Source of the DNA: an uncultured Oscillibacter sp. | GTDB lineage: Bacteria > Bacillota > Clostridia > Oscillospirales > Oscillospiraceae | Direction: 5' to 3' | Assembly (NCBI GenBank): GCA_904393855.1 | Contig: CAJFNE010000016.1 | Coordinates: 1-18,191, forward strand | Length of the DNA stretch: 18,191 bases | In this document: piece after piece, positions 6,253 to 13,062 of the stretch | How the letters are laid out: the number at the start of each line of letters is the position of its first letter | Numbering within the stretch: the first letter of the stretch is position 1 | Notes under the pieces: model-generated | Seen by the model: the letters and a program-made list of their open reading frames with translations, nothing else | Database searches by the model: none | What the model was told of the DNA's origin: nothing | Made by a program: the position numbers and the translations under genes

Positions 6253-7103
6253 TGCTCCTTCGCTCCTTTCACCAGAAAGAGGATGATGTCTTCCACCGTG
6301 GGCCGCTCCAGCTGGAACCCGGCCGGGGCCAGGTCCCGCCGGACGAGACACCGGACGCCGCCGTAGCCGCTGGGCTCCCGGGCCACCACGGCCTCGGGCC
6401 GCAGGGCCTCCACCTGCTCCGCCGTGTCCGTGAGGATGCCGTACTTCTCCAGCAGCAGATCCTTCTCCTCGCAGAACAGCAGGCGGCCCTGGTGGATGAA
6501 AGCGATATAGTCGCACAGCTTCTCCAGATCGCTGAGGATGTGGGAGGAGATCAGGATGGAGTGGTCCTCCTCCCGGGTGAACTCGTTGAAAATCTCCAGC
6601 ACCTCGTCCCGGACGATGGGGTCCAGACCGGCGGTGGCCTCGTCCAGCACCAGGAGCTTGGGCTGGTGGCTGAGGGCCACGGCGATGGCCAGCTTCATCC
6701 GCATGCCCCGGGAGAAGTCCTTGAAGGCCTTGGCCTCCGGCAGCTCGAAGCGGCGGAGATACTGGCGGTAGAGGCCCATATCCCAGCGGCGGTAGGTCAG
6801 GGCCATCATCTTGCCCACCTGGGCGGCGTTCATGGTCTCCGGGAAGTAGGCCTCGTCCATGACCACGCCGATATCCTCCTTGGCCTCCCGGAAGGCCGGG
6901 GAGGATACGTCCACGCCCAGCACCCGGGCGGTGCCGCTGTCGGGCCGCAGGGCCCCCATCAGGAGGCGGATCGTGGTGGATTTGCCGGCGCCATTCTCGC
7001 CCACCAGGCCGCAGATGGTGCCGCTGGGCACCGCCAGATTCAAGTCCTGGATGGCAAAGGCTCCGAAGTTCTTATTGATATGGGATAGTTCAATGGCATT
7101 CAT
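6249..7103 (-). CDS. ABC transporter ATP-binding protein (YtrB-like)
   Basis: A 284-residue ABC ATPase. Walker A GENGAGKST is at 35-43, the signature SRGM at 131-134 (FSRGMRMKLAIA), Walker B LLVLDEA at 150-156 and the H-loop histidine at 188 (ISSHIL). The Q-loop region reads GVVMDEAYFPE, without the usual Gln, as is common in the YtrB/BcrA-like exporters. The last 90 residues form a C-terminal accessory domain. The ATG at 7101-7103 overlaps the regulator stop (ATGA), and its own stop overlaps the permease start (ATGA), so the three are translationally coupled. It pairs with the following permease to form a homodimeric or heterodimeric exporter. Substrate unknown. Confidence 0.93.
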   Translation of the reverse strand: MNAIELSHINKNFGAFAIQDLNLAVPSGTICGLVGENGAGKSTTIRLLMGALRPDSGTARVLGVDVSSPAFREAKEDIGVVMDEAYFPETMNAAQVGKMMALTYRRWDMGLYRQYLRRFELPEAKAFKDFSRGMRMKLAIAVALSHQPKLLVLDEATAGLDPIVRDEVLEIFNEFTREEDHSILISSHILSDLEKLCDYIAFIHQGRLLFCEEKDLLLEKYGILTDTAEQVEALRPEAVVAREPSGYGGVRCLVRRDLAPAGFQLERPTVEDIILFLVKGAKEQ

Positions 7104-7480
7104 GTTTCTTCTCCCTCCAAAAGGATGCGCAGCATCTCCTGCAGCTCCTGCGGGGACACCCCGCAGGTCTTGGCCAGCTCCGCCGCAGCAGCCAGGTGGT
7201 TTTCCAGATCCTGCAGCTGCCGCTCCCGGATCAGGTCCAGATTCTTCTCCGCCACGAAGCATCCCTTGCCGGCCACGGTGGTGAGGAAGCCCTGGGCTTC
7301 CAGCTCGTCGTAGGCCCGCTTGGTGGTGATGACGGAGATCTTCAGATCCTTGGCCAGACCCCGGATGGAGGGCAGCGCCTCCCCGGGGGACAGCTGGCCG
7401 GAGATGATCTGCGCCTTGATCTGCTGGCAGATCTGCTCGTAGATCGGCTGGTTTGCGGTATTGCGGATGATGAGTTCCAT
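7100..7480 (-). CDS. GntR family transcriptional regulator, YtrA subfamily
   Basis: A 126-residue DNA-binding protein. The N-terminal winged helix-turn-helix covers about 8-75 (IYEQICQQIKAQIISGQLSP, LPSIRGLAKDLKISVITTKRAYDEL shortened here as the recognition region, then GFLTTVAGKGCFVAE). A short helical C-terminal dimerisation segment follows, diagnostic of YtrA rather than FadR or HutC types. GGGGGAGC lies before the ATG at 7480. It is the first gene of an operon with an ABC ATPase, permease and zinc-ribbon protein. Its likely operator is the 18-bp palindrome at 7498-7515 over the promoter, so autorepression is inferred. The inducer is unknown. Confidence 0.92.
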   Translation of the reverse strand: MELIIRNTANQPIYEQICQQIKAQIISGQLSPGEALPSIRGLAKDLKISVITTKRAYDELEAQGFLTTVAGKGCFVAEKNLDLIRERQLQDLENHLAAAAELAKTCGVSPQELQEMLRILLEGEET

Positions 7481-7497
7481 GGATGCTCCCCCGTTCG

Positions 7498-7515
7498 TAC
7501 TGTACATGTACAGTA
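7498..7515. promoter_or_regulatory. 18-bp palindromic operator for the YtrA-type repressor
   Basis: TACTGTACATGTACAGTA is a perfect 18-base palindrome covering part of the -10 box and the expected start site. CATGTACAGT (7505-7514) recurs as CATATACAGT (7523-7532), 18 bases away in the spacer, suggesting a second half-site. The position fits repression by blocking RNA polymerase. Confidence 0.75.
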
Positions 7516-7539
7516 TACACAGCATATACAGTTTGTCAA
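7512..7539 (-). promoter_or_regulatory. Sigma-A promoter of the GntR-ABC operon
   Basis: On the minus strand: TTGACA (7534-7539), perfect consensus, a 16-base spacer, then TATACT (7512-7517). Transcription would start near 7505, giving a leader of about 25 bases before the ATG at 7480. Confidence 0.85.
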
Positions 7540-7564
7540 GGGGGTTTCGCAAAAAAAATTCAGG

Positions 7565-7594
7565 AAAAAAATCCCGCCCCCGGAGGGGCGGGAT
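7565..7594 (-). terminator. Rho-independent terminator of htpG
   Basis: On the minus strand, ATCCCGCCCC and GGGGCGGGAT (7585-7594 and 7571-7580) form a 10-bp stem with a TCCG loop, followed by six more T. It lies about 90 bases past the htpG stop. Confidence 0.9.
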
Positions 7595-7611
7595 CAAAAA
7601 CAATATGGAGT

Positions 7612-7707
7612 GTTCTCCCGCTACCGAGCGGCAGACTGCCGCGCGGGAGGGGCCCCGCAACGAGCCAAGCTCTTTTTGTCTTACTTTTTCTCTTGAGAAA
7701 AAGTAAG
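7612..7707. repeat. Palindromic element at the 3' end of htpG, possibly a dispersed repeat
   Basis: The core is a 13-base perfect inverted repeat, CTTACTTTTTCTC (7680-7692) and GAGAAAAAGTAAG (7695-7707), separated by TT. It contains the htpG stop codon and last codons. Next to it, 7612-7650 holds a second nested structure: outer arms CTCCCGC (7615-7621) and GCGGGAG (7643-7649), inner GGCAG/CTGCC. There is only one copy in this window, so the repeat status is inferred. Confidence 0.5.
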
Positions 7708-9582
7708 GAGGTCGCAGACCAGATCCGTGTAGCCGGAGGGGTCGTCCAGGGGCAGGCCCGCGATCAGCAGGGCCTGATCGTACAGCAGCGTGGCGTACTT
7801 CTTGGCCCGCTCCGGGTCCGCCGTCACGGCGGTCTCCAGGGCCTGGAAGATGGGGTGGTCTACATTCAGCTCCAGGATCCGGTCCGCGCGGAGGGACATG
7901 TCCGGCTGGACCGCCTGGAAGTACTTCTCCATCTCGAAGCTCAGGCCCTCGCCGGCGGTGAGGCAGACCGGGTGGGATTTCAGCCGGGTGGAGGCCTTGA
8001 CCTCCTTCACCGCGTCGCCCAAGGATTCCTTTACGAAGTCGAAAGTGGCCTTGTGGGCGTCGGCGGCCTCCTGGGCTTTCTGCTGGTCTCCCTCTGTGAT
8101 CTCCTGATCCAGCACGGAGCGGAACTCCTTGTCCTGATAGGTGCGGAGGGTCTGGGCGCAGAATTCGTCCACTTCATCCGTCAAATAGAGGATCTCCACG
8201 CCGTCGTCCCGCAGGCCCTCGGTCTGGGGGAGCTTGTCCACCTTGTCCAGGCTCTCGCCGGCGGCGTAGTAGATATACTTCTGGTCCTCTTTCATCCGGG
8301 AGACGTACTCCGCCAGGGTGACGGGCTTCTTCTCGGTGGAGGAGTAGAACAGCAGCAGGTCGGAGAGCAGGTCCTTATGAGCGCCGTACTCACTCACCAC
8401 GCCGTACTTCAGCTGGCGGCCGAAGTTCTTCCAGAACTTCTCATAGCCCTCCCGGTCGTCCTTGAGCATCTTACTGAGCTCGCTCTTGATCTTCTTCTCC
8501 AGGTTGGCGGCGATGACTTTCAGCTGCCGGTCGTGCTGCAGCAGCTCCCGGGAGATGTTCAGGGAGAGGTCCGGGGAGTCCACCACGCCCCGGACGAACC
8601 GGAAGTGTTCCGGCAGCAGATCGGAACACTTGTCCATGATGAGGACGCCGCTGGAGTACAGCTGCAAGCCCTTTTCATACTCCTTGGTGTAGTAGTCGTA
8701 GGGGGTGGCGCCGGGGATGAACAGCAGTGCCTTGTAGGTGACGGCGCCCTCGGCGGAGACCGCGATGACCCGCTGGGGGTCGGCGTAGTCGTGGAACTTG
8801 TCCCGGTAGAACTTGTTGTACTCCTCCGGCTTCACGCTGGACTTCCGGCGCTGCCACAGGGGCACCATGGAGTTCAGGGTCTCCTCCACCGTGTAGGTCT
8901 CGTACTCCGGCTGATCGTCGGAGCTGCCCTCTTTCCGGCGGGTCTTGGAGACCTCCATGCGGATGGGGAAGCGGATGTAGTCGGAGTACTTGCGCACCAG
9001 CTCCTGGAGCCGCCAGGACTCCAGGAACTCGCCGTACTTCTCGTCGTCGGTGTCCGGCTTGATGTGCATGATGATGTCCGTGCCCACGCCGGGACGGTCA
9101 CACTCTGTGATGGTGTAGCCGTCGGCCCCGGAGGACTGCCAGCGGTAGGCCGTCTCCGCACCGTACTTTTTCGTCACCACGGTGATCTGGTCCGACACCA
9201 TGAAAGCGGAGTAGAAGCCCACGCCGAACTGGCCGATGACGTCGGTGTCCTTGGCGTCGTCCCCTACCTCCTGCTTGAACTTATAGGAGCCGGAGGAGGC
9301 GATGACGCCCAGGTTGTTCTCCAGGTCCTCCTTGTCCATGCCGATGCCGTTGTCGGAGACGGTGAGGGTCCGGTGTTCCTTGTCCGCCTGGATCTCAATT
9401 TTGAAGTCCTTGCGGCTCATACCCACGGCGTCGTCCGTCAGGGCCAGGTAGCACAGCTTGTCGCAGGCATCGCTGGCGTTGGAGATGATCTCCCGGAGGA
9501 AGATCTCCTTGTGGGTGTAGATAGAGCCCACCATCAGGTCCAGCAGCCGCTTGGACTCCGCCTTGAATTGCCTCTTTGCCAT
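7681..9582 (-). CDS. htpG: Molecular chaperone HtpG (Hsp90)
   Basis: A 633-residue cytosolic Hsp90. The N-terminal GHKL ATPase domain shows the catalytic-Glu and Asn helix (FLREIISNASDACDKL; E31, N35), DNGIGM at 77-82 and the lid/glycine motif GQFGVGFYSAFM from 117. The middle and C-terminal dimerisation domains follow at normal length. The ATG at 9582 is chosen because it gives the standard MAKRQFKAESKRLLDLMVGS start, with AAGGAAGTG upstream. In-frame sequence further upstream is AT-rich intergenic DNA. The C-terminus after VCDLL is TFSQEKK, encoded inside a 28-base palindrome. HtpG relatives usually end just after CDL(M), so these residues look added by the repeat. Monocistronic, ended by the terminator at 7565. 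Confidence 0.96.
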   Translation of the reverse strand: MAKRQFKAESKRLLDLMVGSIYTHKEIFLREIISNASDACDKLCYLALTDDAVGMSRKDFKIEIQADKEHRTLTVSDNGIGMDKEDLENNLGVIASSGSYKFKQEVGDDAKDTDVIGQFGVGFYSAFMVSDQITVVTKKYGAETAYRWQSSGADGYTITECDRPGVGTDIIMHIKPDTDDEKYGEFLESWRLQELVRKYSDYIRFPIRMEVSKTRRKEGSSDDQPEYETYTVEETLNSMVPLWQRRKSSVKPEEYNKFYRDKFHDYADPQRVIAVSAEGAVTYKALLFIPGATPYDYYTKEYEKGLQLYSSGVLIMDKCSDLLPEHFRFVRGVVDSPDLSLNISRELLQHDRQLKVIAANLEKKIKSELSKMLKDDREGYEKFWKNFGRQLKYGVVSEYGAHKDLLSDLLLFYSSTEKKPVTLAEYVSRMKEDQKYIYYAAGESLDKVDKLPQTEGLRDDGVEILYLTDEVDEFCAQTLRTYQDKEFRSVLDQEITEGDQQKAQEAADAHKATFDFVKESLGDAVKEVKASTRLKSHPVCLTAGEGLSFEMEKYFQAVQPDMSLRADRILELNVDHPIFQALETAVTADPERAKKYATLLYDQALLIAGLPLDDPSGYTDLVCDLLTFSQEKK

Positions 9583-9605
9583 GAAAGACACTTCCTTTAT
9601 GCAGA

Positions 9606-9644
9606 TTAATTTCCAAATTAACAATATAACACAGGCTCGCCTGT
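9606..9644. promoter_or_regulatory. Two inverted repeats upstream of htpG
   Basis: TTAATTT-CC-AAATTAA (9606-9621) and ACAGGC-TC-GCCTGT (9631-9644) lie between htpG and the divergent gene. On the minus strand TATATT (about 9625-9630) lies between them and could be the htpG -10, though no good -35 is spaced for it. Neither matches the CIRCE or CtsR consensus. They may be operators or an mRNA 5' stem. Confidence 0.4.
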
Positions 9645-9682
9645 AAATAAATGACTTTTTTGTAAATTCCGGTGGGAAATGG

Positions 9683-9711
9683 TTGTCTGCCGTGGACATT
9701 CCGAGTACAAT
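9683..9711 (+). promoter_or_regulatory. Promoter of the zinc-ribbon/ThrE operon
   Basis: TTGTCT (9683-9688), 17-base spacer, TACAAT (9706-9711). A 6-bp hairpin, GCGGCG/CGCCGC at 9727-9742, follows just before AAGGAG (9745-9750). Confidence 0.6.
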
Positions 9712-9759
9712 AGAACATGAATCATCGCGGCGGTTACGCCGCAGAAGGAGTCTGACAAT

Positions 9760-10194
9760 ATGGGCTTTTTCCGGCAAGTGGGAAACGCGCTGGTGCGCTT
9801 CATGTACGGACGCAACGGCATGGATCAGCTGAACCGGGCGCTGCTGGGGCTGTATCTGGGCATCTGCGTGCTGCGGATGGCCGCGCTGATGCTGCTGCGA
9901 AGCAGCATCGTGGATCAGGTGCTGGACATCCTGCTGTGGGTGGTCATGATCCTGCTGTTCTTTCGGATGTTCTCCCGAAACCTGCCCAAGCGGCGGGCGG
10001 AAAACCAGAAGTGGGTGAACTGGTGGTGGCGGGTCAAAAACGCCGGCGGCGCCTCCCGGGCCCGCCGGGCGGACAAGGAGCATAAATACTTCGTCTGCAA
10101 GAACTGCAAGACCGTTTGCCGGGTGCCGGTGGGGAAAGGGAAAATCATCATTACCTGCCCCAAGTGCGGCGCGCAGATCCACGCCAAAAGCTGA
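9760..10194 (+). CDS. Zinc-ribbon membrane protein, function unknown
   Basis: A 144-residue protein. The N-terminal part, FMYGRNGMDQLNRALLGLYL, leads into two membrane segments (about 26-47 and 51-70, LLGLYLGICVLRMAALML and VLDILLWVVMILLFFRMF). A basic, Trp-rich linker (NRxPKRRAENQKWVNWWWRV) and a C-terminal zinc ribbon follow, with CKNC and CPKC knuckles framing VCRVPVGKGKIIIT. The family is widespread in Clostridia and has no assigned role. The cytoplasmic ribbon on a membrane anchor suggests a sensor or assembly factor, which is inference only. Its TGA shares a base with the next ATG (TGATG), so it is translationally coupled to the ThrE-type exporter genes. Confidence 0.8.
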   Translation: MGFFRQVGNALVRFMYGRNGMDQLNRALLGLYLGICVLRMAALMLLRSSIVDQVLDILLWVVMILLFFRMFSRNLPKRRAENQKWVNWWWRVKNAGGASRARRADKEHKYFVCKNCKTVCRVPVGKGKIIITCPKCGAQIHAKS

Positions 10195-10991
10195 TGGAAG
10201 AGCGTGTGGACTTCACCAGGAGCTCGCCTCCTGAGCAGATCATCAATTTCAGCTGTGAGATGGGCCGGCAGCTGCTGCAGAACGGCGCGGAGATCTACCG
10301 GGTGGAGGATTCCCTCCAGCGGCTCCTGGCGGCCTACGGCTACGCCAAGGCGGAAATCTTCGCCATCCCTTTCTGCATCATCCTAACCATCCAGGAGGGA
10401 GACCACAATTACACGAAATCGGTCCGCATCCAGACGGTGGCCAACAATCTCCGCCGGCTCAACGAGCTGAACGCCCTGTGCCGGGACCTGTGCCGGGAGA
10501 CGCCGCCCATCGGGGAGAGCTGGTGGCGCTTAAAGCAGATCCTCAAGGAGCCCGTCTACCCGCCGGTGGTGGGCTACTGCGCCCACGGCATGGTGGCGTC
10601 GTTTTTCACCCTGTTCTGGGGCGGCACCTGGGTGGACGCGCTGCTGGCCTTTCCCTGCGGCCTGCTGGTGAAGCTGGTGGTGACGGCCATGCGGCGGGCG
10701 AAGATCAACGTGTTCTTCACGGATATGCTGGCCTGCATGGTGCTGGCCCTGGGGCCGGAGATCCTGCGGAGCTTGGGCTGCCCCATCCAGGCGGATCGGA
10801 TCATCATCGGGACCATCATGCTGCTGGTGCCGGGCGTCGCCATCACCAACGGCATGCGGGACGTGCTGGTGGGGGACTTCCTGACGGCCATGACCCGGTT
10901 TGCCGAGGTGCTGATCGTGTCGCTGAGCATCGCGGTGGGCGTGGCGGCGGCTATCACGGTGACCCGGTTCTTTCTGGGCGGCCTGCTGTAA
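10194..10991 (+). CDS. Threonine/serine exporter family protein, long subunit (DUF1212/YjjP-like)
   Basis: A 265-residue protein. The N-terminal soluble domain (about 1-120) has the DUF1212 hallmark CEMGRQLLQNGAEIYRVEDS and the stretch EIFAIPFCIILTIQEGDHNY. Five or so membrane segments follow from about residue 125. It corresponds to the N-terminal part of ThrE, the threonine/serine exporter of Corynebacterium, here split from the C-terminal membrane domain. The ATG at 10194 overlaps the preceding stop and gives MEERVDFTRSS; a start further upstream would run through the previous gene in the wrong frame. The substrate is not shown: relatives also include the succinate exporter YjjPB of E. coli. 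Confidence 0.88.
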   Translation: MEERVDFTRSSPPEQIINFSCEMGRQLLQNGAEIYRVEDSLQRLLAAYGYAKAEIFAIPFCIILTIQEGDHNYTKSVRIQTVANNLRRLNELNALCRDLCRETPPIGESWWRLKQILKEPVYPPVVGYCAHGMVASFFTLFWGGTWVDALLAFPCGLLVKLVVTAMRRAKINVFFTDMLACMVLALGPEILRSLGCPIQADRIIIGTIMLLVPGVAITNGMRDVLVGDFLTAMTRFAEVLIVSLSIAVGVAAAITVTRFFLGGLL

Positions 10992-11003
10992 GGGGGAGCG
11001 CGT

Positions 11004-11483
11004 ATGCAAGACTGGATGAGCTGCCTGTACGCTTTCTTCGGATGCGGGGCGTTCTGCTTCATCTTTGAGATGCGCCGGTGGCGCTTTATCCTCACCGCGG
11101 CGGGGATCGGCCTGATGGCCCAGGTATCCTACCTGCTGCTGTCGGAATTTTCCACGGTGTCCCAGCTGCTGCTGGCCACCATCGTCACCGCCACGCTGGC
11201 GGAGATTTTTGCCCGGGTTCTCAAGACGCCGGCCACGGTGTTCCTGATCGTCGGCATCATTCCGCTGGTGCCTGGAGGCGGCCTGTACTATACCATGGAG
11301 TCCCTGGTCAACGGGGACATGCAGATGTTTACCCAGTACGGGATGGAAACCGTGGCCTCCGCCGGCGCCATCGCGGTGGGGAGTTCCCTGGTCTCCGCCG
11401 TCACCCGGATCATTGCGGTGAGGCGAGCGGCCCAGCGGCAGCGGAGACAGCGGGAGTTGGAGGAGCAAGAGCAGCAGGAGTAA
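11004..11483 (+). CDS. Threonine/serine exporter family protein, short subunit (DUF3815/YjjB-like)
   Basis: A 159-residue membrane protein with about five hydrophobic segments. It has the family blocks CGAFCFIFEMRRWRFILTAA, then GIGLMAQVSYLLLSE, and the conserved IPLVPGGGLYYTMESLVNGD. It supplies the C-terminal half of the ThrE fold and is expected to assemble with the preceding gene product. GGGGGAG (10992-10998) precedes the ATG, 12 bases after the upstream stop. The tail is basic and Gln/Glu-rich. Last gene of the operon, followed by a strong hairpin at 11494. Confidence 0.88.
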   Translation: MQDWMSCLYAFFGCGAFCFIFEMRRWRFILTAAGIGLMAQVSYLLLSEFSTVSQLLLATIVTATLAEIFARVLKTPATVFLIVGIIPLVPGGGLYYTMESLVNGDMQMFTQYGMETVASAGAIAVGSSLVSAVTRIIAVRRAAQRQRRQRELEEQEQQE

Positions 11484-11493
11484 AGGAAAAACG

Positions 11494-11526
11494 CGCGGGC
11501 CGGACCTTAAAAAGGTCCGGCCCGCG
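11494..11526. terminator. Convergent terminator between the ThrE operon and ilvE
   Basis: CGCGGGCCGGACC (11494-11506) pairs perfectly with GGTCCGGCCCGCG (11514-11526). TT/AA in the loop can extend the stem to 15 bp. T-runs are TTT on the plus strand and five T after CG on the minus strand, so it can serve both converging units. Confidence 0.85.
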
Positions 11527-11547
11527 TTTGCGTCATGATGGAGAAAA

Positions 11548-12621
11548 TCAACCCTGGCAGACAGGGACCGTCCAGCCCTTGGTGTCGGGCAGCTTGCCCC
11601 ACTGGATGCCGGTCAGCGTGTCGTACAGCTTCTGGGTCAGGGGACCGATCTTGCCGTCGCTGATAAACACCTTGTCGCCCTTCCAGTCCAGCTCCTTGAC
11701 GGGGGAGACCACGGCGGCGGTGCCGGTGCCAAAGACCTCCTCCAGGGTGCCGTCATGGCCGGCCTGCATGATGTCGGCGATGGCCACATGCTCCTCGCAG
11801 ACCTCGTAGCCCCAGTCCTTGAGCAGCTCGATGATGGAGCGGCGAGTGACGCCGGGCAGCACCGTGCCGGTGCAGGGGGCGGTGTAGATCTTGCCGGAGA
11901 TCTTGAACATGATGTTCATGGAGCCGACTTCCTCCACGTACTTCTTCTCCACGCCGTCCAGCCACAGCACCTGGGCAAAGCCCTGCTGCTCCGCCAGCTC
12001 TCCGGCCTTGATGGAGGCGGCGTAGTTGCCGCCGCACTTGGTGAAACCGGTGAGGCCCGGCGCGGCGCGGATATACTCGTCCTCCACGTAGATGCGGACG
12101 GGGTCCAGTCCCTCGGCATAATAGGCGCCGGAGGGGGAGAGGATGATGCAGAACGTGTAGTGATGGCTGGCGTGAACGCCCATGCCCACATCGGTGGCGA
12201 ACACGAAAGGACGGATGTAGAGAGAGGTGCCCTCGGAGTGGGGGACCCAGTCCTTGTCCACCTCCACCAGGGTCTTGACCGCCTGGATGAAGTCCTCCAC
12301 GGGAACCGGGGGAATGCACAGACGGTCCGCGGAGTCCTGCATCCGCTGGGCGTTGCAGTCCGGGCGGAACAGTTGGATCACGTTGTCCGCGGTCCGGTAG
12401 GCCTTCAGGCCCTCAAAAATCTCCTGGGCGTAGTGAAACACGACGCAGGCGGGGTCCAGCACAAAGGGCTGATAGGGGACCACGCGGGGATCATGCCAAC
12501 CCTCGCCAAGGGTGTAGTCCATCAAGAACATATGGTCGGTGGAGACTTTGCCGAAGCCCAACTGATCGTCGGGGATCTTTGCTTTGGGGCTTGAGGTCTT
12601 GGTGATTTTGATATCCAGCAT
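11548..12621 (-). CDS. ilvE: Branched-chain amino acid aminotransferase
   Basis: A 357-residue fold-type IV PLP aminotransferase, in the longer BCAT class related to mitochondrial enzymes. It transfers the amino group between Leu/Ile/Val and 2-oxoglutarate. Visible motifs: FVLDPACVVFHYAQEIFEGL, LYIRPFVFATD, the PLP-lysine block GFTKCGGNYAAS with Lys195, VLWLDGVEKKYVEEVGSMNI, and the phosphate-binding end EVFGTGTAAVVSPV. The ATG at 12621 has AAAGGAG 8 bases upstream. It is preceded by a T-box leader, so transcription is expected to rise when a cognate branched-chain tRNA is uncharged, favouring a biosynthetic role. The enzyme is reversible and could also feed the Vor operon next door. Confidence 0.96.
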   Translation of the reverse strand: MLDIKITKTSSPKAKIPDDQLGFGKVSTDHMFLMDYTLGEGWHDPRVVPYQPFVLDPACVVFHYAQEIFEGLKAYRTADNVIQLFRPDCNAQRMQDSADRLCIPPVPVEDFIQAVKTLVEVDKDWVPHSEGTSLYIRPFVFATDVGMGVHASHHYTFCIILSPSGAYYAEGLDPVRIYVEDEYIRAAPGLTGFTKCGGNYAASIKAGELAEQQGFAQVLWLDGVEKKYVEEVGSMNIMFKISGKIYTAPCTGTVLPGVTRRSIIELLKDWGYEVCEEHVAIADIMQAGHDGTLEEVFGTGTAAVVSPVKELDWKGDKVFISDGKIGPLTQKLYDTLTGIQWGKLPDTKGWTVPVCQG

Positions 12622-12936
12622 ATGACGTGCTCCTTTACCAAAGTTTGAAGTTTTAAAAATGAAAAGACCTCCGCGCACTCCTGCCCGGCAGGAGAGGCGA
12701 AAGTCAAACTTCCGTGGTACCACTCTCGTTGCCGCCAAAGCGGCGGCCACTCGACTGCCCCGATAACGGGGGGCTTTCCGGTAAGGCATACTGGGGAAGA
12801 ACCCGTTCCGCCCACTGCTCCCGGGTGACACCGGCAAGGTCCTCCCCGCCGCCTCGCACCGTAACGGCGGCTCTCTGCGGGGGAGATGTCCTGGCGGTCT
12901 GTCCCGTTCCTCACATCTGTCTACCTATTCATGTTA
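12622..12936 (-). ncRNA. T-box leader of ilvE, probably valine-responsive
   Basis: On the minus strand, the leader runs from about 12936 to the ilvE ribosome binding site. It contains AGAGTGGTACCACGG (12712-12726), a T-box sequence. Just upstream is a GCCGCC/GGCGGC stem, and a CCCCG/CGGGG stem holding GTTAT. A stem I with AGAGAG and GGTGCGAG in its distal part is also present. A terminator follows: CTCCTGC and GCAGGAG (12678-12694) inside a longer stem, then TCTTTTCATTTTT. Hand folding places an internal loop ACAGA opposite TGTCA between CGGG/CCCG and CCG/CGG stems. This gives GUC (12827-12829), a Val codon followed by A, as the likely specifier. Confidence 0.9.
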
Positions 12937-12942
12937 TTCTTC

Positions 12943-12971
12943 TTTATACGCTGTTTGGGAGAAAAAGTCAA
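12943..12971 (-). promoter_or_regulatory. Promoter of the ilvE T-box transcript
   Basis: On the minus strand: TTGACT (12966-12971), 17-base spacer, TATAAA (12943-12948). Transcription would begin near 12936, giving a leader of roughly 315 bases. Confidence 0.85.
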
Positions 12972-13006
12972 CCGTTAAAATGCACAGAATCTCCGAAAAG
13001 GAGAGC

Positions 13007-13034
13007 GGCGGACCGGAAATTCCTCCGGCCCGCC
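13007..13034 (-). terminator. Terminator of the Vor operon
   Basis: On the minus strand, GGCGGGCCGGA and TCCGGTCCGCC (one G-T pair) form an 11-bp stem with a GGAATT loop, followed by GCTCTCCTTTTC. The T-run is modest. It lies 28 bases beyond the stop of the last subunit gene and before the ilvE promoter. Confidence 0.7.
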
Positions 13035-13062
13035 GTGTGCTGGCAGAAATCTGCGGGGGACC

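Noticed and set aside
7104..7520. Upstream in-frame extension of the ABC ATPase
   Set aside because: It is the wrong frame of the GntR gene. The ATG at 7103 has the family N-terminus and an ATGA overlap.
7483..9609. A 708-codon open frame on the plus strand opposite htpG
   Set aside because: It mirrors htpG codon by codon in a GC-rich gene. The Leu/Val/Gly/His-rich translation has no domain and it has no placed ribosome binding site.
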